From DASSUC01 sp035649895 (GTDB lineage Bacteria > Actinomycetota > Actinomycetes > Mycobacteriales > Micromonosporaceae): 64,000 nt of DNA. The first letter of the stretch is position 1; the number at the start of each line of letters is the position of its first letter. Made by a program: the position numbers and the translations under genes. Below the pieces are notes generated by a model, which worked only from the letters and a program-made list of their open reading frames with translations, was not told the DNA's origin and ran no database searches. This document shows, piece after piece, positions 26,101 to 34,080 of the stretch. The stretch spans positions 70,169 to 134,168 of the forward strand of contig DASRIS010000118.1 in assembly GCA_035649895.1 (NCBI GenBank), written 5' to 3'.

Positions 26101-27010
26101 CGTGCAGCACCGCCGCCTCGTCGCCGCCCTCCGGGCCGGCGTCCACCTCGTCGCCGCCGGCCTGGTCCCCCGGTGCCAGCGCGGCCTGGCGCCGCCGGGC
26201 CGGCCGCCGGCGCAGCGGGACCGGGCTCTCCTCGACCGCCGCCTCGGCCCCGGCGTCCGCCTCCGCCGCGGACGGTGGGCGGCCCAGCAGCAGGTCGCGC
26301 AGGTGGGCCAGCCGCTCGGGCACCCGGTTGACCGGGGTGGCGGTCACCACGAGCAGCCCGAAGACCAGCAGCAAGATGAGCAGCGGCACGGCCACCCACT
26401 GGGTGACCAGGTAGTCCAGCCCGCCGCCGACCGCCCAGCCCAGCAGGCCGCCGGCGTGCTCGCGCTGGGTGATGTCGATCGGCCGCTGGGAGATCTCCAG
26501 CAGCCCGGCGCAGGCGGTCAGCAGCGCGCTCCACCCCACCACCGCCCGACCGTGGTGGGCCGGGTCGCCCGGCTCCCGCAGCAGCCGGATGGCGCCGACC
26601 ATGAGCAGCACCGGCAGCGCGGCGGCGATCGACCCGAGGAACAGCCGTGTGGTCGTGGTCAGGCCCTCGCCCACCCGCCCGCCGGCCGAGAACCACACGG
26701 CGACAGCCAGCAGCAGCGCCAGCCCCAGCACCGCCAGGCCGGCGCCGTCGCGGCGGTGCTCCGGCTCGAGCTCCCGGGCGGTGGCGGCCTGCCGGCCGAC
26801 GCCCCGCACCGCCCAGCCGACCGCGTGGGCCAGCCCCATCCACAGCCAGACCAGGCAGCGCCCGAGCAGCCCGAACAGGCTGAGGTTGGTGCGCCGGTAG
26901 GGCCGGTAGGGGCTGTAGCGCGGGCGGTAGGCGGCCTGGCGCGCGGCGCCCCGGCTGGACGACGTGGCACGGCGGGCCGTGCTGCCACGCCCTGCCGGTC
27001 GACCCGCCAT
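23126..27010 (-). CDS. ftsK: DNA translocase FtsK precursor containing an intein
   Basis: 1294-residue precursor; 832 residues after removal of the intein, normal for actinobacterial FtsK. The basic N-terminus precedes membrane segments at about 43-66, 90-109, 123-144, 157-174 and 203-225, then an acidic/Arg linker. The motor domain starts near residue 350. Walker A GATGAGK ends at residue 502 and is split from its Ser by a 462-residue intein (503-964). After it come [19 protein letters not shown], Walker B [12 protein letters not shown] and the ATQRPS motif. The last 65 residues are the DNA-orienting gamma winged helix ([20 protein letters not shown]). FtsK pumps chromosome DNA through the division septum. 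It cannot bind ATP properly until the intein is spliced out. 3 bp after the DUF2784 gene. Confidence 0.93.
   Translation of the reverse strand: [1294 protein letters not shown]
24119..25504 (-). mobile_element. class 3-type intein with LAGLIDADG endonuclease domain inside FtsK Walker A
   Basis: Runs from Ala1 ([14 protein letters not shown]) to Asn462 (IPTHN), followed by Ser+1 of the extein; 462 residues in frame. It lacks the usual Cys/Ser1. Instead it has the Trp-Cys-Thr set of class 3 inteins: Trp67 two after block-B His65 (DAQHQW), Cys441 in block F ([14 protein letters not shown]) and Thr460 before the terminal His-Asn. In that class the block-F Cys is the first nucleophile. The centre carries a dodecapeptide endonuclease. 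The second motif [10 protein letters not shown] (336-345) is intact. The first reads WLGGG, with Gly242 where the catalytic Asp of LGDG is expected (codon GGC at 24781-24779). Splicing looks competent; homing cleavage looks impaired. Confidence 0.88.
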
Positions 27011-27013
27011 GCG

Positions 27014-27427
27014 TCACACGGTAGCGGCGCCCTGTGACGAACCCGCGCTTTTGCGCTCCGGTGTGCCGGCGCGTCGCCGGGCGCGCCAGCGCAGCACGAA
27101 CCCGGCCCAGGAGACCGCGACCGTGGCGGCGGCCAGCGCCTGCAGCGCCGCGGTGTACTGCGCCGGGTAGAGGACGCCCTCGATGTACCGGTCGACGAAG
27201 CCCTGGGTCAGCCCGGACTCGCCGGCCCGCTGGCGGGACCAGTCCTCGGCCCAGGTCAGCGGGCAGATCGTAGGCATGCTGATGGCGACCAGCCCCCACG
27301 CCGCCGCGGCCAGGTGCGGCCAGATCGCCCGCGGCCAGCGCCAGGCGAGGAACCCGCCGAGCACCACGTACGCCAGGTAGGCGAAGTGCGTGACCAGCAC
27401 CAGCGTGGTCAGCGCCCGGTAGCCCAT
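27014..27427 (-). CDS. DUF2784 membrane protein
   Basis: 137 residues with four hydrophobic segments (about 5-27, 32-50, 85-100 and 93-112). It carries the DUF2784 pattern: a His-Phe near the first helix (LVLVTHFAYLAYVVLGGF), then PTICPLTWAEDWSRQRAG. Function of the family is unknown. The stop is 3 bp from the ftsK start, so it probably leads the ftsK transcript. Confidence 0.78.
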   Translation of the reverse strand: MGYRALTTLVLVTHFAYLAYVVLGGFLAWRWPRAIWPHLAAAAWGLVAISMPTICPLTWAEDWSRQRAGESGLTQGFVDRYIEGVLYPAQYTAALQALAAATVAVSWAGFVLRWRARRRAGTPERKSAGSSQGAATV

Positions 27428-27519
27428 GCCTCGAGGCTACCGGGCTGGTGTCCACTGGAGCCGGCTGTCACTCAGCTGAAGGTGATGCCCCAGCAGCCGC
27501 GTCTGCTACCGGCCTGGAC

Positions 27520-28065
27520 CTAGAGGCCGGGAAGGGTGTCCGGCACGTCGTACACCGGCCAGCCGTCGTCGCCCTGCCGGACCGTCGGGTGCAGCCGGTG
27601 CGGCTCCCGCCGGCCCAGCTCGCGCAGGTGCCCGACGGCCACGCCGCGCATGGTCAGGGCGTCGGCGACCAGCATCCGGTGGCAGTGCCACCACAGGGTC
27701 TCTGCGCACATCACCGCCGGCCGGTCGGTGCCGACCCGAGCGGCAAGAGCTTCAGCAGCGGTACGGAACACCGGCGTGTCCATGTGGTCCGCGTACCCGG
27801 CGAGGGCCTCGTCGCGCAGCGCGGTGTGCCGGGAGCCGGGCACCCGGGACCGGCGCCCGCCCAGCTCCTCGCCCTGCCACTCGTACCCGATGCCGGCCTC
27901 GGCCAGGGCGGCCGCGAGCGCCCGCCGGTTGAACTGGGGGTGGTGCCGCGACCCCGGGTAGCGCCGGACGTCCACCAGCACGGTGGCGCCCGCCTCGCGC
28001 AGGACCTCCAGGAACGCCCCGGTCGCCCGGGCCCCGTGGCCGATGGTGAGCACCGCCGAGGGCAC
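27520..28065 (-). CDS. DUF488 family protein
   Basis: 181 residues. The DUF488 signatures are clear: LTIGHGARATGAFLEVLREA, VDVRRYPGSRHHPQFNRRAL, ELGGRR and the conserved Cys-Glu patch VMCAETLWWHCHR. The family is widespread and uncharacterised. A GTG at 28065 starts it 16 bp after the rnj stop; it is likely the last gene of the thyX-dapA-rnj unit. Confidence 0.82.
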   Translation of the reverse strand: MPSAVLTIGHGARATGAFLEVLREAGATVLVDVRRYPGSRHHPQFNRRALAAALAEAGIGYEWQGEELGGRRSRVPGSRHTALRDEALAGYADHMDTPVFRTAAEALAARVGTDRPAVMCAETLWWHCHRMLVADALTMRGVAVGHLRELGRREPHRLHPTVRQGDDGWPVYDVPDTLPGL

Positions 28066-28081
28066 CCGCCAGTCACACCTC

Positions 28082-29770
28082 TCACACCTCGACGACGAAC
28101 GGGACGATCATGGGCCGGCGCCGGTACGCCTCGTTGACCCAGCGCCCGACAGTCCTGCGCACGATCTGCTGGAGCTGGTGCGGGTCGGTGATGCCCTCCT
28201 CGGCGGCCCGGTCGAGGGCCTCCGTGATGAGCGGCACCACCGGCTGGAAGGCGGCCGGGTCCTCGGAGAACCCCTTGGCCGACACGGTCGGGCCGCCGAC
28301 CACCTTGCCGGTCACCGAGTCAACGACCACTGTGGTCGCGATGAAGCCGCCGTCGCCCAGCATCCGCCGCTCGGTCAGCAGGCTCTCCCCCACGTCACCC
28401 ACGGCGAGCCCGTCCACGTAGACGTACCTGGACCTGACGTGGCCGGCCCTGCGGGCGCGGCCGTCGACGAGGTCGACCACGTCGCCGTCCTCACAGAGCA
28501 CCACCCGGCTCTGGTCCACGCCGGACTGGACCGCCAGCCGGGCGTGCGCGCGCAGGTGCCGCCACTCCCCGTGCACCGGCATGAAGTTGCTCGGCCGTAC
28601 GACGTTGAGCAGGTAGAGCAGCTCGCCGGCGGGCGAGTGACCGGAGACGTGCACCTGGGCGACGTCCTTGTGGATGACCACGGCGCCGGCCCGGGAGAGC
28701 TGGTTGATGACCCGGTAGACCGCGGTCTCGTTGCCCGGCACCAGGGAGCTGGCCAGCACCACAGTGTCGCCGGACTCCACGGTCACGTGCCGGTGGTCGC
28801 CGGTTGCCATCCGCCCGAGCGCGCTCATCGGCTCGCCCTGCGAGCCGGTGGACATCAGCACGATCTCGCGGGCCGGCAGGGACATCGCCTCGTCGATGCC
28901 GACCATCAGGCCGCCCGGGATCCGCAGCAGGCCGAGGTCCCGGGCGATGCCCATGTTGCGCACCATCGACCGCCCGATGAACACCACCTTGCGCCCGTGC
29001 TCGGCGGCCGAGTCCAGCACCTGCTGCACCCGGTGCACGTGCGAGGCGAACGAGGCGACGATGATGCGCCCCTGCGCACTGCGGAAGATCGAGTCCAGCA
29101 CCGGCCCGATCTCCCGCTCCGGCGTGACGAAACCGGGGATCTCGGCGTTGGTCGAGTCGGACAGGAGCAGGTCCACACCCTGCGCGCCCAGCCGCGCGAA
29201 GCCGGCCAGGTCGGTCAGGCGCCCGTCCAGCGGCAGCTGGTCCATCTTGAAGTCGCCGGTATGCAGCACCAGTCCCGCCGGGGTGCGGATGGCCACCGCG
29301 AGCGCGTCCGGGATCGAGTGGTTGACCGCGAAGAACTCGCACTCGAACGGGCCCAGCCGCTCGGTGCGCCCCTCCTGGACGGTCAGCGAGACGGGCTCGA
29401 TGCGCCGCTCGGCCAGCTTGGCCTCGGTCAGCGCCAGCGTGAACTGGGACCCGACGAGGGGGATGTCGTTGCGGTGCGCGAGCAGGTAGGGCACGGCGCC
29501 GATGTGGTCCTCGTGGCCGTGCGTGAGCACCATCGCCACGACGTCGCCCAGCCGGTCCAGGATCGGGGCGAAGTCGGGCAGGATCAGGTCGACCCCCGGC
29601 TGGTCCACGTCGGGGAAGAGCACCCCGCAGTCGACGATCAGCAGCTTGCCGTCGTACTCGAAGACGGTCATGTTGCGGCCGATCGCGCCGAGGCCGCCCA
29701 GCGGGAGCACGCGCAGGCCGCCTGCTGGCAGCGGCCCGGGCGGGTCGAGGTCTGGATGTGCCTGGCTCAC
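28082..29770 (-). CDS. rnj: ribonuclease J
   Basis: 562 residues. The metallo-beta-lactamase motif HGHEDH is at residues 84-89, with further metal ligands in NHSIPDA, TGDFK and SDSTNAE, then the beta-CASP domain (ASFASHVHRVQQVLD and LVPGNE) and a C-terminal domain. RNase J is both endo- and 5'-3' exoribonuclease, central to mRNA decay and rRNA maturation. In actinobacteria it sits beside dapA exactly as here. The ATG at 29770 lies 16 bp after dapA. Confidence 0.94.
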   Translation of the reverse strand: MSQAHPDLDPPGPLPAGGLRVLPLGGLGAIGRNMTVFEYDGKLLIVDCGVLFPDVDQPGVDLILPDFAPILDRLGDVVAMVLTHGHEDHIGAVPYLLAHRNDIPLVGSQFTLALTEAKLAERRIEPVSLTVQEGRTERLGPFECEFFAVNHSIPDALAVAIRTPAGLVLHTGDFKMDQLPLDGRLTDLAGFARLGAQGVDLLLSDSTNAEIPGFVTPEREIGPVLDSIFRSAQGRIIVASFASHVHRVQQVLDSAAEHGRKVVFIGRSMVRNMGIARDLGLLRIPGGLMVGIDEAMSLPAREIVLMSTGSQGEPMSALGRMATGDHRHVTVESGDTVVLASSLVPGNETAVYRVINQLSRAGAVVIHKDVAQVHVSGHSPAGELLYLLNVVRPSNFMPVHGEWRHLRAHARLAVQSGVDQSRVVLCEDGDVVDLVDGRARRAGHVRSRYVYVDGLAVGDVGESLLTERRMLGDGGFIATTVVVDSVTGKVVGGPTVSAKGFSEDPAAFQPVVPLITEALDRAAEEGITDPHQLQQIVRRTVGRWVNEAYRRRPMIVPFVVEV

Positions 29771-29786
29771 GGGCCGGTCCTCCTGC

Positions 29787-30683
29787 TCACAGCGTCAGGC
29801 CCGCCTCGGCGCAGTCCGCCCGTAGCTGGGCGAGCTGGCTCTCGGTCGCGTCGACCAGCGGCGAGCGCACCGGCCCGGCGGGCAGGCCCAAGGCGGCCAG
29901 CGCGGCCTTGGTGAGGATCACGCCCTGGGTCCGGAAGAACCCGGTGTACGCCGGCAGCGTCGCGTGGTGCAGCCGCAGCGCCTCGGCCACGTCGCCCCGC
30001 TCGAAGGCCTCGATCATCGCCTTGGTGGGCCGGCCGAACAGGTGCGTCGGCACCCCGACCACGCCGACCGCGCCGACGGCCAGCAGCGGCAGCGTGTTCT
30101 TGTCGTCGCCGGAGTAGAACGCCAGATCGGTGCGGCTGGTCGCCCACGACGTCTCGGCGATGTCGCCCTTGGCGTCCTTGACCGCGACGATGCGCTCGTG
30201 CTCGGCGACGCGGACCAGGGTCTCGGTCTCGATCGCGGTGCCGGTGCGGGCCGGGATGTCGTAGAGCATCAGGGGCAGGCCGCTCGCGTCAGCGACCGCG
30301 GTGAAGTGCCGCACCAGCCCAGCCTGCGGCGGCTTGTTGTAGTACGGGGTGACGACCAGCGCGCCGTGCGCCCCGGCCTTCTCGGCGGCGTGCGCCAGCT
30401 CGATGGTGTGGTGCGTGTCGGACGTGCCAACGCCGGCGATGACCCGGGCCCGGTCGCCGACGGCCTCGATGACCGCCCGCAGCACCGTCTCCTTCTCAGC
30501 GTCGGTGGTGGTCGCCGACTCGCCGGTGGTGCCGTTGACCACCAGGGCGTCGTTGCCCTGCTCGTCGACGAGGTAGGCCGCGAGCCGGGCGGCGCCGTCG
30601 GCGTCGAGCGACCCGTCGGCGTGGAACGGGGTGACCATGGCGGTGACGAGGCGCCCGAACGGGCGGTTACGGTCGATCGTCAT
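29787..30683 (-). CDS. dapA: 4-hydroxy-tetrahydrodipicolinate synthase
   Basis: 298 residues from the ATG at 30683, directly ahead of the conserved FGRLVTAMVTPF. The Schiff-base Lys169 lies in IVAVKDAKGD, the catalytic Tyr in VTPYYNKP (114-115), and the substrate-binding GTTGES and Arg146 are present. It condenses pyruvate with aspartate semialdehyde, the entry to lysine and diaminopimelate. dapB lies 8 kb further right. 26 bp after thyX. Confidence 0.94.
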   Translation of the reverse strand: MTIDRNRPFGRLVTAMVTPFHADGSLDADGAARLAAYLVDEQGNDALVVNGTTGESATTTDAEKETVLRAVIEAVGDRARVIAGVGTSDTHHTIELAHAAEKAGAHGALVVTPYYNKPPQAGLVRHFTAVADASGLPLMLYDIPARTGTAIETETLVRVAEHERIVAVKDAKGDIAETSWATSRTDLAFYSGDDKNTLPLLAVGAVGVVGVPTHLFGRPTKAMIEAFERGDVAEALRLHHATLPAYTGFFRTQGVILTKAALAALGLPAGPVRSPLVDATESQLAQLRADCAEAGLTL

Positions 30684-30709
30684 AGATCCACGGTATCGGA
30701 CGAGGTCAC

Positions 30710-31462
30710 TTAGGACTCCCAGGTGTAAGGACTTGCGGCGATCTCGGTGCCGTCGGGCAGCGCCGAGATGGTGAGGTCGGCGAAGACGTTGAGCGCGACC
30801 CGCTGTAGCTGGCGCAGGCACTCGACGGCCAGCGCGCGGATCTCGACGTCTGCGTGCTCGGTGGCGCGCATCGCGATGAAGTGCCGCCAGGCGCGGTAGT
30901 TGCCGGTCACCACGATGCGGGTCTCGGTGGCGTTGGGCAGCACCGCCCGGGCCGCCTGACGCGCCTGCTTGCGGCGCAGGGTGGCGCTGGGCACGTCGGC
31001 GAACCGGCGCTCCAGGCCCGCCAGCAGCTCGGTGTAGGCCCGCACGCTCGCCTCGGTCGCCTCGACGAACGCCTTGTGCAGCTCCGGGTCGGCGGCGATG
31101 ACCTCCGGCTCGACCATCGCCGCGTCGCGCTCGGGCACGTAGCGCTGGGAGAGCTGCGAGTAGGAGAAGTGCCGGTGCCGGACCAGCTCGTGGGTGAGCG
31201 AGCGGGAGATCCCGGTCAGGTAGAAGGTCGCCGACCCGTGCTCGAGCACGGACAGGTGCCCGACCTCCAGGATGTGTCGCAGGTAGCCGGCGTTGGTGGC
31301 GGTGGCCGGGTTGGGCTTGCTCCAGGACTGGTAGCAGGCGCGCCCGGCGAACTCCGCGAGCGCCTGGCCGCCCTCGGCGTCCGTCTCCCACGGGATGTCG
31401 TCGGGCACGTCAAAGTGCGTCCAGGCGATGAGCCGCACCTGCATCGGGACGATGTCGGGCAT
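30710..31462 (-). CDS. thyX: flavin-dependent thymidylate synthase
   Basis: 250 residues. The ThyX motif RHRHFSYSQLSQR occupies residues 95-107, and the FAD/dUMP contact RQAARAVLPNATET is present further on. It converts dUMP to dTMP with methylenetetrahydrofolate and FAD. ATG at 31462; an internal ATG at residue 7 is a possible alternative. First gene of the thyX-dapA-rnj cluster. Confidence 0.94.
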   Translation of the reverse strand: MPDIVPMQVRLIAWTHFDVPDDIPWETDAEGGQALAEFAGRACYQSWSKPNPATATNAGYLRHILEVGHLSVLEHGSATFYLTGISRSLTHELVRHRHFSYSQLSQRYVPERDAAMVEPEVIAADPELHKAFVEATEASVRAYTELLAGLERRFADVPSATLRRKQARQAARAVLPNATETRIVVTGNYRAWRHFIAMRATEHADVEIRALAVECLRQLQRVALNVFADLTISALPDGTEIAASPYTWES

Positions 31463-31589
31463 GAGCGCACCCTAGCCGCCCGGTACGACATCGCCGTGCG
31501 CGGCAGGCCGGTCGGCCGACCGACCAGTTCAGGCGCCGCCGCCAGTGACGCCTCAGGACGGCATCACGACAGTTGACTGACGGCAGAAG

Positions 31590-31608
31590 TGATGTCATCA
31601 TGACGTCA
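31590..31608. promoter_or_regulatory. operator-like inverted repeat at the RHH gene start
   Basis: TGATGTCA and TGACGTCA flank a TCA spacer, forming a near-perfect inverted repeat that ends on the A of the ATG. TTGACT at 31573-31578 could be a -35. Its position over the start fits autorepression by the encoded RHH protein. Confidence 0.5.
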
Positions 31609-32090
31609 TGGATCTGACGCCGTACCTCGAAAGCCTTCGCCGCGATCTTGCGGCGGCTGCCGCGCCCGGCGGCCCGGAGATCGCGAAGGCGGCCGAGCTG
31701 CTCGCCGGCTCGCTGGACGCGTCAGTCCGGCTGAGCCTCATGGAGGCGCTCGCCGACGCGGCGGCGGAGGTGACCACAAAGCTGGGCACGGCCAGCGTCG
31801 AAGTGCGGCTGCGCGGTCGCGAGGCCGACCTGGTGGTAACCGAGGTCAGGCCGGCCGCTGCCGCCCCGCCACCGCCCACCGCAGCCGACTCCGGAGAGCT
31901 GGCCCGGATCACCCTGCGCCTGCCCGAGTCGCTCAAGGAGGCGGTCGAGCGGGCCGCCGCCGGCGAGGGCATCTCGGTCAACTCCTGGCTGGTGCGCGCG
32001 ATCGCCGCAGCCGCCATGCCCGGCAGCCACCTGCCCCCACCCGCCGGCCGCGCGTTCGGGCGCCGCGTCACCGGCTTCGCCCAGGCCTGA
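31608..32090 (+). CDS. HicB-like protein with C-terminal ribbon-helix-helix domain
   Basis: 160 residues. The N-terminal 80 residues form a helical region (PYLESLRRDLAAAAA) and a strand pair (ASVEVRLRGREADLVV). After an Ala/Pro linker, residues 103-137 are a ribbon-helix-helix unit (ARITLRLPESLKEAVERAA, GISVNSWLVRAIAA). Such proteins are annotated as HicB-type antitoxins, but no HicA partner is present; the next gene is a DUF4097 protein. It probably regulates this pair. Confidence 0.75.
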   Translation: MDLTPYLESLRRDLAAAAAPGGPEIAKAAELLAGSLDASVRLSLMEALADAAAEVTTKLGTASVEVRLRGREADLVVTEVRPAAAAPPPPTAADSGELARITLRLPESLKEAVERAAAGEGISVNSWLVRAIAAAAMPGSHLPPPAGRAFGRRVTGFAQA

Positions 32091-32143
32091 CCCGCACCAT
32101 CACCCCGCTGCCGCGGGCTTTCGCACCACTATGGAGGTTTACC

Positions 32144-32944
32144 ATGCCCGAGTTCACCTGCCCAGGCCCGATAACCGTGACCGCCCGGCTGGCCGGCGGC
32201 AGCATCGAGGTCGTCGCCGAGGACCGTCCTAACGCGACAGTCGAGGTGCTGCCGTACGACAAAAGCGACTCCTCCCGCGAGGCCGCCGCGAGCACGCGGG
32301 TGGAGATGCACGACGGGCGCCTACACATCGAGGCGCCGGAGACCAGCGGCTTCGTCTTCCGCCGCTCGCCCCGGGTGCGGGTCGAGGCGCGGGTGCCCAC
32401 CGACAGCGCGCTGGAGGTCAAGGTCGCCTCGGCCGACCTCAACGCGCACGGCCGCTTCGCCTCGGCCGCCGTCAAGAGCGCATCCGGCGAAGTCCAGCTG
32501 GACCACGTCACCGGCGACGCCACCATCAGCACCGCCAGCGGCGACGTACGGGTGGGACGGGTCGACGGCGAGCTGCAGGTCAGCGCCGCCTCCGGCGACG
32601 TGAACGCGCACTCGGTCACCGGCTCGGTCACCGCCCACGCCGCCAGCGGGGACGTCGAGATCGACCTGGCCGGCGGGTCGGTGCAGGCCCAGACCGCCTC
32701 CGGCGACGTGCGCGTCGGCAGCGCCCGGCGTGGCGCCGTCAAGGTCAGCTCCGCCTCCGGCGACGTCGAGGTCGGGGTGGAGCCGGGCACCGGGGTATGG
32801 CTCGACCTGACCACGATCTCCGGCTCGACCCACAGCGACCTGTCCGCGTCGGACGGTCCGGCCGGTGGCGAGCCGGCGTTGACCATCCAGGTCCGCACGA
32901 TGAGCGGCGACATCGACGTCCACCGCGTCAAGACCGCCGCCTGA
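32144..32944 (+). CDS. DUF4097 family beta-repeat protein
   Basis: 266 residues, ATG preceded by GGAGG. From about residue 95 the chain repeats SASGDV-type turns every 19-20 residues (SASGEV, TASGDV, AASGDV, AASGDV, TASGDV, SASGDV). This predicts a right-handed beta-solenoid whose turns are set by Gly-Asp. No signal peptide or membrane anchor is visible, so a cytoplasmic location is likely. The family function is unknown. 53 bp after the RHH gene and in the same direction; the pair is probably one operon. Confidence 0.82.
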   Translation: MPEFTCPGPITVTARLAGGSIEVVAEDRPNATVEVLPYDKSDSSREAAASTRVEMHDGRLHIEAPETSGFVFRRSPRVRVEARVPTDSALEVKVASADLNAHGRFASAAVKSASGEVQLDHVTGDATISTASGDVRVGRVDGELQVSAASGDVNAHSVTGSVTAHAASGDVEIDLAGGSVQAQTASGDVRVGSARRGAVKVSSASGDVEVGVEPGTGVWLDLTTISGSTHSDLSASDGPAGGEPALTIQVRTMSGDIDVHRVKTAA

Positions 32945-32983
32945 GCCAGAGCGTTCATCCCTCGGTACGCGCCGCCCACCCGC

Positions 32984-33271
32984 CTAGGAACGGTAGATGT
33001 CCCCGCGGTGGTCGACGCGTACCACGTGGACTACGCGCGTATTCTCGTCAATGCGGTAGACCACGCGATACGCGCCCCGACGGGCCGAGTGGTACCCAAC
33101 CAGCTCGCGGGTGAGCGGTTTGCCAACCCTGTGCGGGTTGTCTAAGAGGGCTCCGTTGACAAACTCCCCCACTGCTGCGGCCACGGCCATAGGCAGGCCA
33201 GCCGGTGGTGCTTCGGTCAGCGCGCGACGCGCGGCAGGTGCGAGCGACAGGCGATACGCTTCGTCAGCCAC
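32984..33271 (-). CDS. relE: RelE/ParE-family toxin
   Basis: 95 residues from the GTG at 33271, which overlaps the antitoxin stop by 8 bp. The RelE core is present: YRLSLAPAARRALTEAP, NPHRVGKPLTRELVGYHSARRGAYRVVYRID and the final VHVVRVDHRGDIY. Basic residues in the RRGAYRVVYRI and VDHRGDIY strands correspond to the mRNA-contact surface of RelE ribosome-dependent RNases. Second gene of a canonical antitoxin-first pair. Confidence 0.85.
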   Translation of the reverse strand: MADEAYRLSLAPAARRALTEAPPAGLPMAVAAAVGEFVNGALLDNPHRVGKPLTRELVGYHSARRGAYRVVYRIDENTRVVHVVRVDHRGDIYRS

Positions 33272-33554
33272 GCCGCTCCCGCTCCGCACGGGCGGCTAGC
33301 TGCCTGCGTAGCTCGTCAGCATCAATAGCACGGCCAGCGGCGATGTCGACCTCGGCCTGGCGGATCTGCTCCAGGGCACCCGGTGTCGACAACAGGTCCA
33401 GCGTCTCCTCTAGCGCCTCCAGGTCCGACACGGCCATCAGGACCGCTTCCGGACGGCCGTTGCGGGTGATCACCACCCGCTCGTGGGTGTCCCGCACCTC
33501 GTCCAGCACCGCGGACAGGTGTGCCTTGGCCTCAGCCAGCGGGATGATTGTCAT
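33264..33554 (-). CDS. Phd/YefM-family antitoxin
   Basis: 96 residues from the ATG at 33554; an ATG two codons upstream also exists. The Phd fold start is typical: MTIIPLAEAKAHLSAVLDEV, ERVVITRNGRPEAVLMAV, then DLEALEETLDLL. The C-terminal acidic helix (residues 65-96) should wrap the RelE toxin. TAGAAT stands 7 bases before the ATG, so the mRNA may be leaderless. Confidence 0.85.
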   Translation of the reverse strand: MTIIPLAEAKAHLSAVLDEVRDTHERVVITRNGRPEAVLMAVSDLEALEETLDLLSTPGALEQIRQAEVDIAAGRAIDADELRRQLAARAERERRG

Positions 33555-33568
33555 GACCATAATTCTAG

Positions 33569-33955
33569 TCACCGATTCGTCGCAGTACAACAGCGGCGTG
33601 GTTCGGTGTCCATCAGGGGTGCGCCCAGGGGCCTGAACCTCTTGGCCAGGTCGAACAGGATCTCCCGTACCGCCTGGATCTTCCTCTCGTCATCGTCAGA
33701 TGGTGCAGGCGCTGTCGCCTGATCCAGCTCCAACACCGGCCCGGGCAGCTCAATGAGCACATGTGGGATACGTCCTTGCCCGTCCCGACCAAGCTCGGTC
33801 GCGAGCGCCGGCAGGACCGGCATGCCTGCCGGGCGGACCAGGCACACCATCGGTAGACCGCGGCGCCGGTCGCGGCGCCGCTGGCCTTCACCCAGGCGCG
33901 AATTTCGGACTGCCATTATCCATACAAACGGCTCCACCGAGCCGGCCGGTATCAC
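33569..33955 (-). pseudogene. truncated hypothetical reading frame
   Basis: A 128-codon minus-strand frame whose middle (about 33620-33850) looks protein-like: GLPMVCLVRPAGMPVLPALA, GRIPHVLIELPGPVLELD and AVREILFDLAKRFRPLG. Both ends are poor, and the last 15 codons run into the promoter of the antitoxin gene. I see no Shine-Dalgarno sequence. It is probably the remains of a larger gene cut by arrival of the Phd/RelE pair. The rest of the 490-bp interval, up to 34080, holds nothing I can assign. Confidence 0.35.
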
Positions 33956-34080
33956 CGCGCCGCTGCCGTTCCCACTGCAGTTCCCTTGTGACCACGGCGC
34001 CGCGCAGGGACCAGAGGACAGGCGGACAGGCTATGTCTGAATGGATGAAGGGACAGCTTCAGAAATAGCCCTGCTGCTGG

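Noticed and set aside
25007..27037. 676-codon plus-strand frame opposite ftsK
   Set aside because: Antisense to FtsK membrane, linker and intein coding sequence; composition typical of a shadow frame.
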